DNA of 64,000 nucleotides from Tetragonia tetragonoides (Eukaryota > Streptophyta > Magnoliopsida > Caryophyllales > Aizoaceae), in contig CM076152.1 of assembly GCA_038025085.1 (NCBI GenBank), positions 39,712,501 through 39,776,500 of the forward strand. Direction: 5' to 3'. Positions 13,292-25,987 of this stretch are shown piece after piece. A program made the position numbers and the translations under genes. Position 1 is the stretch's first letter. Each line of letters begins with the position of its first letter. Under the pieces are notes generated by a model. It ran no database searches, was not told the DNA's origin, and worked only from the letters and a program-made list of their open reading frames with translations.

Positions 13292-13585
13292 TGCCTCGTC
13301 TACTAGCTTGTAATCAAACGTAATGCAATGCAATCATTTTATAGAGTAAATGTGGGGTGAAAAGTGAAGGAGTGGGAGAAGAGGGGTGGGAAAAGTGGGG
13401 GTTGATTGCATTATTCAATGTAATCACAATTGCTCAACTTTCCCATGTAATAGTGATTACTTTGAGTGATGTAATCAACGTTACCTTTCCCATCTCCTTC
13501 CTTTCCCTTCTTTATTTCCCACCTCACAACTATCTTATAAAATGATTGCATTGCAAGCATTTGATTGCAAACTAGTAAACACCAC
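13292..13585. mobile_element. Tourist/Harbinger-like MITE, copy 1
   Basis: About 294 bp and largely palindromic. The left half runs into CTAGCTTGTAATCAAACG and the right half ends CATTTGATTGCAAACTAG, with AT-rich arms that mirror each other. It matches 17060-17354 over its full length with scattered substitutions. A possible TCA duplication flanks it, less convincing than that of copy 2. Confidence 0.82.
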
Positions 13586-13602
13586 TTCATTATTTCTTTC
13601 TT

Positions 13603-14411
13603 TGTGCAGCATTAAGGGGGATTCTCTCTAGAAACCCTAGCTTTTTCCAAAGATTTTTGCTCCAGCCGCTCAAAGCTTCTAGCCTTCCTCAAGTTCTCAT
13701 TCCAGTCACCTTCTTCCTCAAACTTTTCTAGCCCCTCTTCCTCTTTTTCCCCAAATCTAAGTTTGTGATATTCTCAGATCTGCTTGGTTTGTTTTCTAAT
13801 TGGAGGAGTGAGAATAATGAAGTTTTCGTTGCTGCCCTTTTGGGATTGCCGCGACCTTGCTCGACCTTTTGCCCCTCCGGCGAAGGCATGAGTTTTCAGC
13901 CCTCTTGAGTTTGCTCGATGCCGGGATTTCTGGTTTTTTGTTCAGATCGAACTAGTTTGTTCCGATCTAGACCTCCTGTTGATGGTAAGCCTTTCATTTT
14001 CAGGTGACTCCCCTTTACAACTTCAGACGGCTGTTTCATTAGGAGTTGGTGTTTGCTTTTAGCTAAAGTCAGTGTATGAAGAATTGAGACTCTTTTAGAG
14101 TTAGGGGTTTTTGGATCATAGATCTGAAAAAACTAAAGCAAAAATAAAAAATAAAAATTATCGTCTGCTTGGTGGTGGTTTGAGGGTTCTGAAATCCTCT
14201 TTGTTACCTGGGTACTGGAGCTGATGAACAAGATGAAGATGAAGATGGTTCAAGTTTAGAAATTGTCTGATTTGTATCGTTTTTAATCTTTTTTATTTGT
14301 TCATGGTTGTAATTGTTTCTTCAAGTCCTTCACTAATTTGATTAGTAAAGGCATCTTAGGTTAACCTTCTATGAAGGTTACCTGTGTCTTGCCTTCTCTA
14401 AAAAAAAAAAA
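13603..14411 (+). mobile_element. Poly(A)-tailed retroelement-like unit without ORF
   Basis: About 800 bp, less AT-rich than its surroundings, beginning near a C/T-rich leader with 'AGAAACCCTAGC' and ending in an 11-12 base poly(A) run at about 14400-14411. Similar ATTTCTTTCTTT sequences lie just before it (about 13591-13602) and after the poly(A) (about 14419-14430). This fits retroposition by an L1-type machinery. It could be a LINE-derived non-coding element or a processed transcript. No protein is encoded. Confidence 0.5.
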
Positions 14412-14445
14412 TTGTTTAATTTCTTTCTTTCTTTCTTATCTTCTA

Positions 14446-14630
14446 CCAATACGTTGTTGGTGTGAGTGGTTCAGCACTCTCATCCCTTAAATCAAGATCG
14501 AAGATTCGAATCTTGTAAAGTAAGAAACTACTTACTGGAAGCATTTTACTCCTTTGTGGACCGATCCGGTGCGAACATGATTAACTTGGATCCAAAGGGC
14601 TTAGTTGAACGTATCATTAAACCAAAAAAA
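14446..14630 (+). mobile_element. SINE, family B, copy 1
   Basis: A tRNA-derived SINE of about 185 bp that matches the copy at 42437-42619. The head has TTGGTGTGAGTGG (A box) and AGATTCGAATCTTG (B box); the tail is A-rich. TGTTTAATTTCTT occurs to the right of the tail and also about 30 bp left of the head, with TTTC slippage between, which suggests a TSD later altered by microsatellite expansion. The ORF at 14466-14687 lies inside it and is not a gene. Confidence 0.78.
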
Positions 14631-14639
14631 ATGTTTAAT

Positions 14640-16250
14640 TTCTTGCTTTTTATATGGTTTAGATCTTACGTGTGTATTGGTTATTAGTAGTAGTACTAGA
14701 ACTACATATGCAAATTGGCGTCTTTGCAACTCAAACCTCCAATTCTTATAGGCATTTAGGCAGGCGAGAACAATAAATCATAATCAATGGCATATCCTAT
14801 ATGATACGTTGGCTATCATTGCTTAAATCAACCTCCTACTTGTCTCTGTCAATATATATAATGGCACCAAACTCCACTCTGACAAATTAACAATTACTTC
14901 TCCTGGACATCTTGAATATCAATTATACATCTTAAATGAGATATTGACTTGATAGTTAAAATTAAGACTTTTAATCCCCACCAAAAAAAATTGAGACTTT
15001 TGATCCCCACCAAACAAATTGAGACTTTTGATACATTGTGTTTCAAATTCGATTTTCCATTCAAATGAACCTTTTCAACATAGGTTACATAATACATAAT
15101 CGCCCTCTTAGTTCATTTTTTTTCCGAAACAATTTCGCAATTTTTTTTATTAAATTTCTTAATTTAAGCAATATTTGGAAAACATATCAGTTTGAAATTC
15201 TTTTTATATGATTTTTACAAGTTAATACAGTAGTGTGTGTCGGATTACTAATATTATCACAAAGAAAAGGAAAAAGAAATAAATTAAAGGGAAATGAGTA
15301 GTGGGAAAAAAGAATTAATTTTCTTTTGTATTAAGGAGTTGAAAGAAAATGAGCCAAATTTCCTATGTTTGAAACTTCCAATGAGCAACAGAAAAGTTGA
15401 AAATTTTATAATTGTTAGCAATTTTATTGTCAATCTCCCACTGATGGGAAAGTGCGATTATGGTTAATTATCAAAAGAGGGGGGGGGGTGATGATAATTA
15501 TATTTAAAACAATTTCCTATCAATTCCTTTCATATGCACAGTAATATTGGTTGATCCAGTGAAACATGAGCAATGACCATAAAACCAAACAACAGAGAAC
15601 AATGAGAGTATTGTATCATTCACTGTTTCACACAACCCAATTATTAGTACCCAATATGTTTAGCCAAAATAAATATTATGGTATAGATCTCGGGTTCACA
15701 TAATTATGTGAAACTAATAAAGTTGTACACTGCATAAAAAAAAAAAAAAAAGAGAGATGAAAATCAGATTGAAACCATGACCAAAACAAATAAATATAAA
15801 ACAAATCGGTCTCAATTCATTTTTTCGTGGACAATCGGAAATAATTTCATTAGATCCATGTACCTAGTCAAAAGGGTAAGAGTTTTTGTTCAATCAAGAC
15901 GCCGAGTTTTAGCAGTAATGTTTGGATTGACAGTCACTTATCGACGAAATTGTTCAAGTCACCGATTTCAAGTAGTGATGGTGAAAGTCATATTCATCTT
16001 TTTATGAACAATGAATTCTTTTATGAACGAATGAGTTTATTTTTTTTCAAAAAAAAAAAACCAAGTTTTAATTTTTTGGAATTTAAGCAAAGTAATTTGC
16101 GACCCGAAATAGCCCCTCCATTTAGCAATGCCCATTTTACATTAGTGGCTTGGTGCACTACACGTATCTGAACTTTAACCAGCCAGGCCCAATGGCTTGA
16201 AGCCTACTCATGAAACTCAACTCCAAAACACAACTAGTGTAAAATAAAAC
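14640..16250. other. Intergenic AT-rich DNA
   Basis: Non-coding stretch before TIC22, with a poly-A run at 15736-15751 and a G run near 15480. The short ORFs at 15777-16171 show no domain and are AT-driven. I see nothing functional. Confidence 0.5.
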
Positions 16251-16322
16251 CCTCTAGAACCCTAAAACCCTTTCCCAAATCCCCTCATATTTTTTTCCCG
16301 CGATAAACAAACAAAAAACAAG
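16240..16322 (+). promoter_or_regulatory. TIC22 leader with telo-box-like repeats
   Basis: GAACCCTAAAACCC, close to a plant telo box (AAACCCTAA), lies about 60 bp upstream of the TIC22 ATG. Telo-box motifs are common in promoters of plant housekeeping genes. No clear TATA box was found here. Confidence 0.4.
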
Positions 16323-19300
16323 ATGATTTTCCCAAAACCCGAACAACAACAACAATCACCTTCACCACCATTATCATCATCATCTTCACCAAACCTCCAT
16401 TTTCATCAAGCCCTCACAAACCTCCAAACAAACTGCTCATCTTTTCTGGGTAACATTTCTTCAACCTTCACAAACCATCTTCATACCCATCTCTCCAATT
16501 TTGCTGCTTATTCTTCTTCACCAAAAACTGCACCTTTTGCTCGAATTCCATCAATAAATGAGACCCAAATTGAACCCATTTTCAAAGGGTCTAAAAAAAC
16601 CCATCTTTCTATGTCAAATGAAGCCATTGAAGAGAGGTTAGCTGGTGTGCCTGTTTATGCTTTAAGCAATTCTAATGAGGAATTTGTGTTGATTTCTGGA
16701 GCTAAAACTGGGAAATCACTTGGGTTGTTTTGCTTTCAAAAGGAAGATGCTGATGCTCTTCTTGATCAGATGAGGTTAATGGACCCTGCTATGCGTCGTG
16801 GCTCTAGAGTTGTGCCTGTTGCTTTGAACAAGGTTATAGCTCTATCTATCTCTTTGAACTCCTTTGATAATGGGAACATTGAGTTTTTCATTTGTGGGTT
16901 GTGAGAATGTTATTAATGGTTGTGACTTGTGAGATTTGTTGTTTGACTAGCTTGTTGCATTTATGTGAAGTAGATTGGTTTTACCGTATTAGTAGGTGGG
17001 GTGTTTTGCAGTTGGCTGCCTTTTATTTTCTTTACCGAAAATTGAACTATGAGGACTTAGGCCTCGTTTCCTTGCTTGCAATCAAATGTAATGCAATGCA
17101 ATCAATTTGTAGAGTAAATGTGGGGTGAAAAGTGAAGGAGTGGGAGGAGAGGGATGAGAAAAGTGGGGTTGATTGCATCATTCAATGTAATCACAATTGC
17201 TCAACTTTTCCCATGTAATGGTGATTACTTTGAATGATGTAATCAACCTCACTTTTCCCATCTCCTTTCTTCCCTTCTTTCATTTTCCACTTCACATCTA
17301 CCCTATAAAATGATTGCATTGCAAACATTTGATTGCAAGCTAGTAAACACCACCTTAGTTTTTGTTGCTTGCTTGTAATGTTGCATTTTGGAGATGTTTT
17401 TGATTACTTAAGCCACACCCACAAAAAAAATGCTATTAGTTGGTTTGATTGATGCAATTTAAGGTACCAGTTTAGTGAAGATTAGCTTAGGGTGCCAGTT
17501 GTATATTGCAAATTAGAAATGAAGGTGGCAAACCTGTTCTTTTCATTTATCTTTGTTTGCGAAGTAGAGGAAAGGTAGTGAACTGCAAAATTCCTTAAAA
17601 CTGGGTGCTTTTCTGCATTTAATTTTTGGTTAGGAAACAAACATACGGAATTGCTTGGTTATTATTATTAGTGCTTTGGTTGGTGTCATTCTAGTAAGGG
17701 ACCAAATGGTGGTGATTGAATTTGATTGTTTGCTCATCAGTAAAGTCATCCATTCGGTATTGGATGACTGCCTCTCTTGCTGATTATGCTTTCAGGATTT
17801 GGATTCATTAACGTAGGTACTAAATTGGGTGCGAATTTACCACATTACCAATGACTTTTTGAGATTAATCTGCAATGCTCATTGCAGGTGTTCCAGCTCA
17901 AGCTAAATGGAGTGGCTTTTCGATTAATACCGGAGGCATCACAGATTAAGAATGCATTGAAGGTGAGTGGTTATTGTGAGTGAAATGCTTTGATACTAAT
18001 TTGCTTTTTCAAAACATAGCTACGCTTGATTACAGCTGCATTTTGGCTGATGTTCCATCGTTTGATGTTGACATGATTTTTGCATTGTTAGGCGCAGTGT
18101 ATTGACTATCAGCTTTGTCTGTTGCTACTATGAGTAGAACTTGCTTCTCTTTACACTTTTCTGTACTGTAGGATTGCTGTAGTTTCTGAAGATGGTCAAA
18201 GAATGTTGGACAAGAAAGAAATATTTTGGGGACATAATATGAAGCTGAGCAGGTCTAATTTTATAGGCTGAAACGTCACCAGTTGTTTGATTCATTTTCA
18301 GAGTTGCTATGAACATTTAGATATGAACACAAGTTTGGAGTACCTTTTGTTTTCTGGTGCTGTCCAACTATATTTCTGATGGTAATGCATTCCTAGGCAC
18401 CACGACAACCAAAAGAGGATTCAAGTCTGAATTTTTTTAGTAAGCATTACTGTATGTGTCCTCAGTGAGTGCTATTTCAAGGTCTTTCCTTTTTTGAACA
18501 AAATTATTGTGGGAAACAGTACAACGAGAAAGAGTACACATGCTAGAGAACAACCACTTGATGAAACAAAATGGACTTGCATCATCTCGATCAGAGTGTT
18601 TTGTGTGTGTGGATTAAAATCTTCTTATTCAGCTTCCTCCCTAGTCCTCTCCCCTATTTTCTCCCTGGCATTTCCAATTGGTAGATTGAGTTAGAGGGGA
18701 GGAGTGATCAGGTATTTTTTTTGAGGCTCAAATTACTGACCCTTTTGGATTGAAACAATGGAATAGGACTGGTCTTCAATGATATGCACATGTGCTTTAT
18801 TGTGTTCTGTTAAACTTAGTGAGTCTCGGGTTGAGTGTATTTGTTTGCCCAACAAGTAGCAGTTTGTCTATACACGTTAGGTTTCCTGCAAAGTATTGTT
18901 GGGTGGGTATTTTATGCAATTATGGAAAGCCTGCATGATTTTTGTACTCAAATCTCAAAGTAAATTGTCTTTTCCGTCCTTTACACATGCACATACAGTA
19001 TTTTTTTATTTTATTTTAAATTTGGATGTTCTGAACTTGAATGCCATACTCGTATACCATACGATGGTGGAGTAAGGTTTTTACATGTGGCTCCCCTATA
19101 CATTGCTCTAGGCAAGAGCTTCATGAAAGACATTGGGGAAATGGTATTGTAGTTTCAGTGTCAGCACATTTAATTGAAAGATTCATCAATTACTTCGACA
19201 TATTTCTACGATTTCTATATTCCAAGCTGATGTTTCTTTGTTTGTGTAGGAGAAGGCGGCCAGTGCTTCAGAAGAGGAATTTTTCGGAGTTCCAGTTTTC

Positions 19301-21869
19301 CAGGTTTGCTTCTATGTTCTAGTTATCGTTTTACGTCCGATGTTTGTAACATCTTCAAATGGTAGTAGATATTATATAGCATGGCTCTACATTTGGGGTG
19401 GACCTAATTTTGATATCACTTTTGTTGTCTACTTTGCTTAGGGCATATATGTTTTAGAACTGCTTGGGAAGAGTGCAGATTCATGAATTATGAGCTTAGG
19501 AGCAGTTGTAAAATATGGTTAATAAATTCTCTTAAATTCATACTACATATTCACATCAAGTAAATGACAAGGAGTACCATGTTTGGGTCTATGAACGTTC
19601 CAAGTCTTTGGGTTTATGGACGTTCTAAGTCTTGGTGAGCATCTTCTTTTCATTGCCAAGCAAGTTGCTTGGATTAGTGAGAAATTCGGGACGTGAGCTA
19701 TTTTTAGCCATTTCACTCCTTGCCTCCTGGCAGATCTTGTGTGGAAACAAAATTGCAACCCTCTGTCCCATAACCTGCCCGTTCTCTTTTGCCTCATTCT
19801 AAAATTTTAGACCAATCTTCTCCTCTTTGTCTCCTCATTTCTCCTTTATTCAGCTTTTAATGAAAAAGAAGGCTTATAATTTTTGCCCCCTAAATTTCTT
19901 TAGTCTTTTATCATCTGAAAGTTGCTGTATCAACCTATGCCATGTGTGTGGGTTTTAGATGAATCTGAGACTCTGAGTATTAGAGCTTTTGAGTGCTTAA
20001 TAGCTACTGGAGTATTATCCATAAATTAGAGAACTCTTTTAACATTTTTATTGTTTCATGTCCCCTGATCTTGTGATGTGGGTTTCATCTAGAATTTTTC
20101 CTCTGTTTCTTCAGGGTTTTGGATTTGTTTCCAATCATCCCTTTTAGGGCCTTATCTTTCTCTTGTAAAGAGTTTCTCTTTGTTGTGGCCTGTGGGTGTA
20201 TTGAATGGGTTGTCCTAATGAAAATGCAAAACACGAGTATGGAACTGTGGATATATTAAACTTTCAGTGCTCTGGAATTCATATTGGAAGTCTTTAGTCG
20301 TTCAAAGATAACAGTTTGGCAGATTCATGAGGGATATTAGGGGATGGAAGACCATGTATAAGATTGTTCATTTGTGCCAGAAAGCTTAATTAGACCATTG
20401 GTTTGTGGTTAGAGCACAGAAAACATGGGAAAAAGGAGGGTGGGGGTGCTGGTGGCTTTTTCTTTGATTAAGTTTTTGACCCTCTACAATCTGCGCAGTC
20501 TCCATTAGCCAAGACATATAGCTACCAGTCCCTCTCCCAATACAGAACATCTTTTATATCACTCTCTCAATTGTTAATAGTTCTTGTTGCAGTGAGGCCA
20601 AATGAAAGCAGCTTATCCTTAGCTAAAGCCTAAAGGGATGCTATTGGTTTACTAGTATCCATTTGGTAATGTAAACATGTAGTCTGCGTCTAATTTGATA
20701 CTCGTATTTGACATGGTAATGGGTACCACTACCTTTCTGAGATCTTTGGATGCCATGCTGCTTGGTATCTAAGAAACTGATGGGAAAACTGGGCAAGTAA
20801 AACCAAAGGAATGAAATTCTCTAAGGAAATTGTGCCAAAGTTAATGCCACATCAACAAACAGTTAAAAAGTTCCTTGATATATAAAATTATAAATTCTTT
20901 GGTTACCAGTACATTAAGAAAAAGATAATACTATCAAAGGAGAAAAGGAAACCCAAAACATGTCATTGTGAGATTGGGCGATTATATATATTTTTTGAAG
21001 ATGGGGCGACTTTTAAATTCCTTTGGGGGTGCCTATTCGTTTTACTCTCACATAAGACCTGCTCTCTTACAATAATATTATGTTGTGTCTATTGAAAATT
21101 TCAATTTGGTAATTTGGCCTCTCATCTGTCTAATACTCTTGTATTTTCAAATTTGGGTTAGTCTCGGAGTTTGATCTTGAGGAGCCAAGACAAGAGATAT
21201 CGTCCAGTTTTCTTCAGAAAGGTTTGGCATCCACAACTTGCAGAAAGATGCTCAATGACAGGGTTATTTAGTGACCACTGTATTTGTACATCCTACTTCT
21301 AAATGATTTTTGGCTTTGTAGGAGGATTTGGAAAATTCACTGCTGAAAGCTTCTCAGCAGCAACGGAAGTTGAATCCTGTTTTTAGACAAGGGGATATTG
21401 AGGTATGTTGTTCATGGCCACATCATGTTGCATTGTTGCTAGACTTTTGTATTTGATCCTGCTAATTTCACTTCAATCTCTTAGGTCGCCAATCTTGAAG
21501 AGATTATACAAGCAATGAAGGTAAGTATTATTGTTATCTATCATCTCTCATCTTGAGATTCAAGGAAGTAGTACTGATAAATTTAGCAATTATCTACAAC
21601 AAAATTGCTGTTTCTGTGAAGATTCATGCTGTTCTGTTCAGCAAACAACTTCTTCCACATTGTCAAAACATCTAGAATAAAACTTGTGGGCAGCCTTTAG
21701 TGGTTGCTACGAGTTTTATCCCTGTGATTCTGCTTTCTTAGGAATTGAGCAATAATTCTAGAACCAAAATAACACTAGCCATTTTTTGCAGGACAATTCG
21801 ACTTCAAAATGGGACGATGTAGTCTTCATCCCACCTGGTTATGATGTTTCAACTGATGCGTCACAGTAG
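16323..21869 (+). CDS. TIC22: Tic22, chloroplast protein import component
   Basis: Seven exons: 16323-16832, 17888-17962, 19250-19303, 21162-21221, 21322-21402, 21485-21520 and 21792-21869. All are GT-AG in phase 0 and give 297 residues, close to the usual size. Tic22 is an intermembrane-space protein that helps preproteins pass between the TOC and TIC translocons. The first ~75 residues are Ser/Thr/Pro/Gln-rich and act as a transit sequence. The mature part has the family signature: ERLAGVPVYALSNSNEEFVL, FCFQKEDADALLDQM, GSRVVPVALNKVFQLKLNGV, RLIPEASQIKNAL, GVPVFQSRSLILRS, YRPVFFRKEDLENSL and KWDDVVFIPPGYDVSTD near the end. Intron 1 hosts a MITE (17060-17354) and intron 3 is 1.9 kb. No damage is seen. 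Confidence 0.95.
17060..17354. mobile_element. Tourist/Harbinger-like MITE, copy 2, in TIC22 intron 1
   Basis: A 295 bp foldback element. Its ends are GGCCTCGTTTCCTTGCTTGC and the inverse of GGTGGTGTTTACTAGCTTGC, and it is flanked by TTA at 17057-17059 and 17355-17357. A 3 bp TTA duplication plus GGCC-type ends is characteristic of PIF/Harbinger MITEs. It lies wholly within intron 1 and does not touch splice sites. Confidence 0.88.
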
Positions 21870-22454
21870 CATGAATCTTCAGCTCACATGGATGATGCTA
21901 TTGTGATTAAACTTGTCTAGCGTAGACTCTCCTTTCTCTTAGGGCTCTGGTATCTGATACTTGTGCAAATGATAGCTCAGTGTTGTGCTAATTTCTTCAG
22001 AAAGGTGTGTTATCTTGGTTTTGCTGGAGTTGTCGATCAACCATTGTTAAGCTTCCCGCAGGGGAGTGTAGTAGACTAACAACCTGCGGAGGAGAGTTCT
22101 TTAAACGTGTTTAAGTTTCCCTAGAAAGCACTTGGTTCATCCACTGGTCCCTGTCCCCAGCATCCCATGGGTGCCTGTGCGATGAACTCGGGGCTGAGAG
22201 ATTGGGAGGAAGAAAGTAAAACAAATGCGATGTTGGAGTTGTATTATTTACTTCATCCCATACCTCCCGGTATGGTTGAGAGTTCAGACAAATGTCTTTT
22301 CTTTCCTCCAATATTGGATGAGTCAGGGTCATTAACAAGTCCAACCGAGTTTGACTTGAGCATCCCCCCTCCCCCCCTATTGTGAGAAAGGGGATTTATA
22401 TGACTGACAAATTTGGCAACCAAATCCGAAATACTCTTTGCCCCCCCCCCCCTC

Positions 22455-22830
22455 CCATCAAGTCATCCCATACTCTAGACATAAAGTATTGGGATTCAAG
22501 TGTGCCATAAAGCGTGTCAGCTTGTTCCCGTCCCTCCTAATATGACTCCAAATAACATTAGAAAACAAACGGGTCGCTTTTGTTTCTGCAATCTTGCCAT
22601 TAAGCTCATTATCTCCCTCCATGATTATAAAAGTGGCGTCACATTGCAACACCAAACTTCCCCGCTTGAGCCTCCGCTACTTCTACCTCCCATGTATCCA
22701 GTAGTACCTGCTTACACGCTGCCCTCAGAAGTCAGAAGTCCACCATCAGCATTTGGAACCATAACCTAATCCCACCCGTCCTTTAAAAACCAGCATCAAA
22801 ATTGATTTTAAGCCTCCAGTTTATTGAATT
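22455..22830 (-). pseudogene. Relic of a retroelement RNase H-like domain
   Basis: Reading the minus strand through several frameshifts and stops gives ordered pieces of the plant RNase H-like (RVT_3) domain. They are WRLKINFDAGF (strand with the first Asp), then AGTACTACTGG-encoded WEVEVAEAQAGKFGVAM (the Glu helix), then IIMEGDNELNGKI, and finally VIWSHIRRDGNKLTRFMAHL. The domain is known from non-LTR retrotransposons and from RNase H-like genes derived from them. The internal part between the EGDN and SHIRR motifs is shortened. This is a dead fragment. Confidence 0.55.
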
Positions 22831-25790
22831 TATCAATTTTGTTAAAACTGAATAATGCAACCTTAAGTAGCGATGTACTCTAAATGATTACAACACATCA
22901 ACGTGTGAATTGTATACTTGCGTATACAAAGTTTGAAGTGCCATGCGCAGTACATCATTAATGACGCACATGACTTGCACGTGAGCTCTTCCATTTCTTC
23001 TTATATGATATATGAAACTATGTACACATGAGTACATATAAAAATTTACCACAACACAGAGGGATTTACAAATATAATGTTACTAATAAACACTCGAATT
23101 TACGAAGCATATTTATCAAACCAACCAAGACAATCATTTAGCTGAACCAGTAAGTGTAATCAGATTGACAATAATCAACTAATCCAACTATCTACTATTT
23201 AACCATTTTTGCCAAACAAAACCATAACATGATCGTGTCAATTTTACTTTTCATTTGTATAACACACCGTCAATAGCTGCTTTATAATTTATTTAAAACT
23301 GTACATGAAATTTGAACCTAAGAGCCCCAACCTTAAGATTGAAGACTATAAGAACCGACTGATTGAGCTAAGCTCCTACTTGTTCTTCCACCAACATCTT
23401 TGAGTTACGTTTTAAGCTTGGCCTCACAAATTTAGTAATGATAGTCCTTTCAGAAACTGTCAACGTAGCTTACATATCATTGGCCTAATTTTTGGTCAAA
23501 AAATATCGCACGAGGTCATTAAATTTTGCACCTCCGGTTGTCATTATCTTTCTTAGCCTAATAAAGTACAAATAATTGTGTAGTGTGTTTTATATACTCA
23601 AACTCTAGGATTTCATCATTTTCATGCAATGCAAGCTGTATGGTGGTCCTTTTGAGTTGGTAATTGGCACCAGAATGCAGCCCAAAATAAGGAAAGTAAA
23701 AGCTAAAGAGAAGGGAAGATGTTACCCCCAATAGAATAGAATCCCAGCACTATTTTTGGAATTTTGAAACAACTCACAGCTTATCCGTGGCCATGGCTTG
23801 TGGGTCCAGCTAATCATCCCACTCAACGTAAGGCCACACTTGTGGGTCCCTTCACGGCCTCTAAAATGCTATAGCGTATTACTCTACTCTATGAGGTCAT
23901 AGCTAAGGTTACTTCAGTTCATATCGGATCAGCATACGAAGAGATAAACTGCTTTTAAATAGTTTCTCCATTACGAAATTCGAACTATCAACTTTACTAT
24001 TAAGGAATGAGAGTATCAAATTATTTCATACCAAGTTACCAACCACTAATAATTTATTACTGTTATACTTCGTCTTAGTTGTCTCATTTGAATATGGCTT
24101 CTTTAGTGTGAGAGAATCATTAGTGGAAATAATGACGATGACTATTACTTATTTTGGAAACCTACTTCACTAATTGGACTCTTACTACTTGTGATATTGT
24201 TTTGTTATAGGGCATTAGTTGCATTCAAAATCAAAGTGATTTTCATTTCCAAGACATCGAAAGATTGTATAAGGCTACTTCATAGCGATAATAAATAAGA
24301 ACATATATATTTTTATTTAACATGTAATACCTTTATTCCTTGTTAATCCTTTAATTTCAAAATGATATTTTTATTTAAAATATAAGAACCTGTTTTATGA
24401 TGAGACCGTCTAATATTCTTGTTTATGTTGTTTTTAGGTTCTAGTTTTTTTTGGGACACAAGCCGACCCGAGTGATAAAGAAGTTTTTGACTCGACCAAG
24501 AAGTACTCATATGGCCTATACAAATCACCTTAAGATCCGATCATGGGGCACAATCAAAATGGGAACAAATGCCACGTGGTTAGGATCAACCCATCTCCCA
24601 AGCTTGATGAGGACCAATTGAGAATCAGAATGTTCTATAATTAGAAAATTAATCATCTTCTGACTTCCACCACCCCTCACCTCATCCAAAATCCAATCAT
24701 AACATTACTACCTGTATAATAACCCATTTCCTGGTCTTCGATTATGGGTTTTGCTTGGGGATTGGGCCTAAGGTTTTTCTGCATCCCCTGTTTAGTGTTT
24801 ACAATTTACAATCCCACTCGTATTTGTTGTCGAGTAAGTCTTGTGTGAGATCAACTTATAAAAATATGGAATTATTTTAAAAAAAATATACAACTTATTT
24901 ATTATGAATAGTGACCCTTATTTCACTGAAAGCGATCATCATCTCATCAAAATTTAAAGTAAAACCATCTAATAAAAACCTTTGTATTTATGTAAAATCA
25001 AGATAATATTCAACGATCTTCTAACTAATTTAGCCTAAGGCCGATTACATCATAATTAGTAGCAACTTATTACGGAAATAAGTGATTGAATTAAGCAAAC
25101 CTTACAATCCATGTCACAACTAGCTGTTTTGCTAGTTGAAAAGTCAGAATATGGTAAGAAATCAGTAGAAAGTTGCTAAAATTTCTATGAAATGCTAACA
25201 AATTAGCTATTTTGCTAGCTGAAATTGAAAGCTTGCTTGGGTAGCATTCAAATTTCAACTGTTTCTGGAACTAAAAGTTGAAAATAATCTGATAAACTGT
25301 TTGTAACAGAGAGAGAAAACAGTAACTGAAAGATAAAAGTTGTAGCTTTAATCTAAAAGCTAGTTGTTTTTGCCAAACATACCCTATGAAACTAATGGTA
25401 TCACTTTTTCATAAGAGACATTAATTTTTTTTTTTTCTAAATACTATATTATTTTCTTCTCATACATATCACATCTCATGCATGAGGCCGTCTCATATAA
25501 AATTTCGCGTGAAGTTATACTCAAATATTCATACTTGCCCGACTAGTTTATGGGTTGTAAGGAAGTTGAGTAGGAAATACAGCTGTTATAATAAAATGAA
25601 AGGAACTTGGTCCAAAAAGATATCATCAGTGGCAGTGTCATCAGTGGCAGTGGTGATGACATAGGGACAAAAATCCTCAAAATGCAAATACTGGATTAGG
25701 TTCATATCCCTTTACACTTCACCATACTGAAAATCCAAGAAACCACAAAATAACCAAAAAAAAAAAAAAAAGTGTTAGTAATATTAATTT
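22831..25790. other. Intergenic DNA with small repeats
   Basis: AT-rich and gene-free. It holds a copy of the GTGTGAGAC/CCATCTAAT repeat (about 24835-24980) and a segment ending near 25510 with CATGAGGCCGTCTCATAT, like the one at 60245-60380. The stretch 25230-25385 ends with TGCCAAACATACCCTA, a typical plant MITE-like terminus, but I could not define its other end. Confidence 0.45.
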
Positions 25791-25796
25791 TCACCC

Positions 25797-25905
25797 CAGC
25801 TGGCACCAGAATTTCTCCAGCTGGTGCCTTTTGGCTCTCCACTTCATACACCATACCACACACACTCTCCCATGGATTCTCCATTAATCCCTCCCCTTTA
25901 TATAC
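25797..25905 (+). promoter_or_regulatory. XTH-a promoter: CAGCTG inverted repeat and TATA box
   Basis: Two CAGCTG sites (25797-25802, 25818-25823) lie inside an inverted repeat GGCACCAG / CTGGTGCC (25802-25809, 25821-25828). The left half, CCCCAGCTGGCACC, at about -190 from the ATG, resembles CCCCAGTTGGCGCC at about -204 of XTH-c. A TATA box, TTTATATA, lies around 25898-25905, about 85 bp before the ATG. The factor that binds is not known. Confidence 0.6.
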
Positions 25906-25987
25906 CCCCATCACTCCATCACTACTCTTCACTCAAACATATCTCTCTCTCTTCAAAGTTTAAATTAGTTATCTTAGAAAAACAAAA

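Noticed and set aside
14466..14687. 73-codon ORF
   Set aside because: Lies inside a family B SINE.
16892..17128. 78-codon ORF after TIC22 exon 1
   Set aside because: Within TIC22 intron 1 and running into the MITE.
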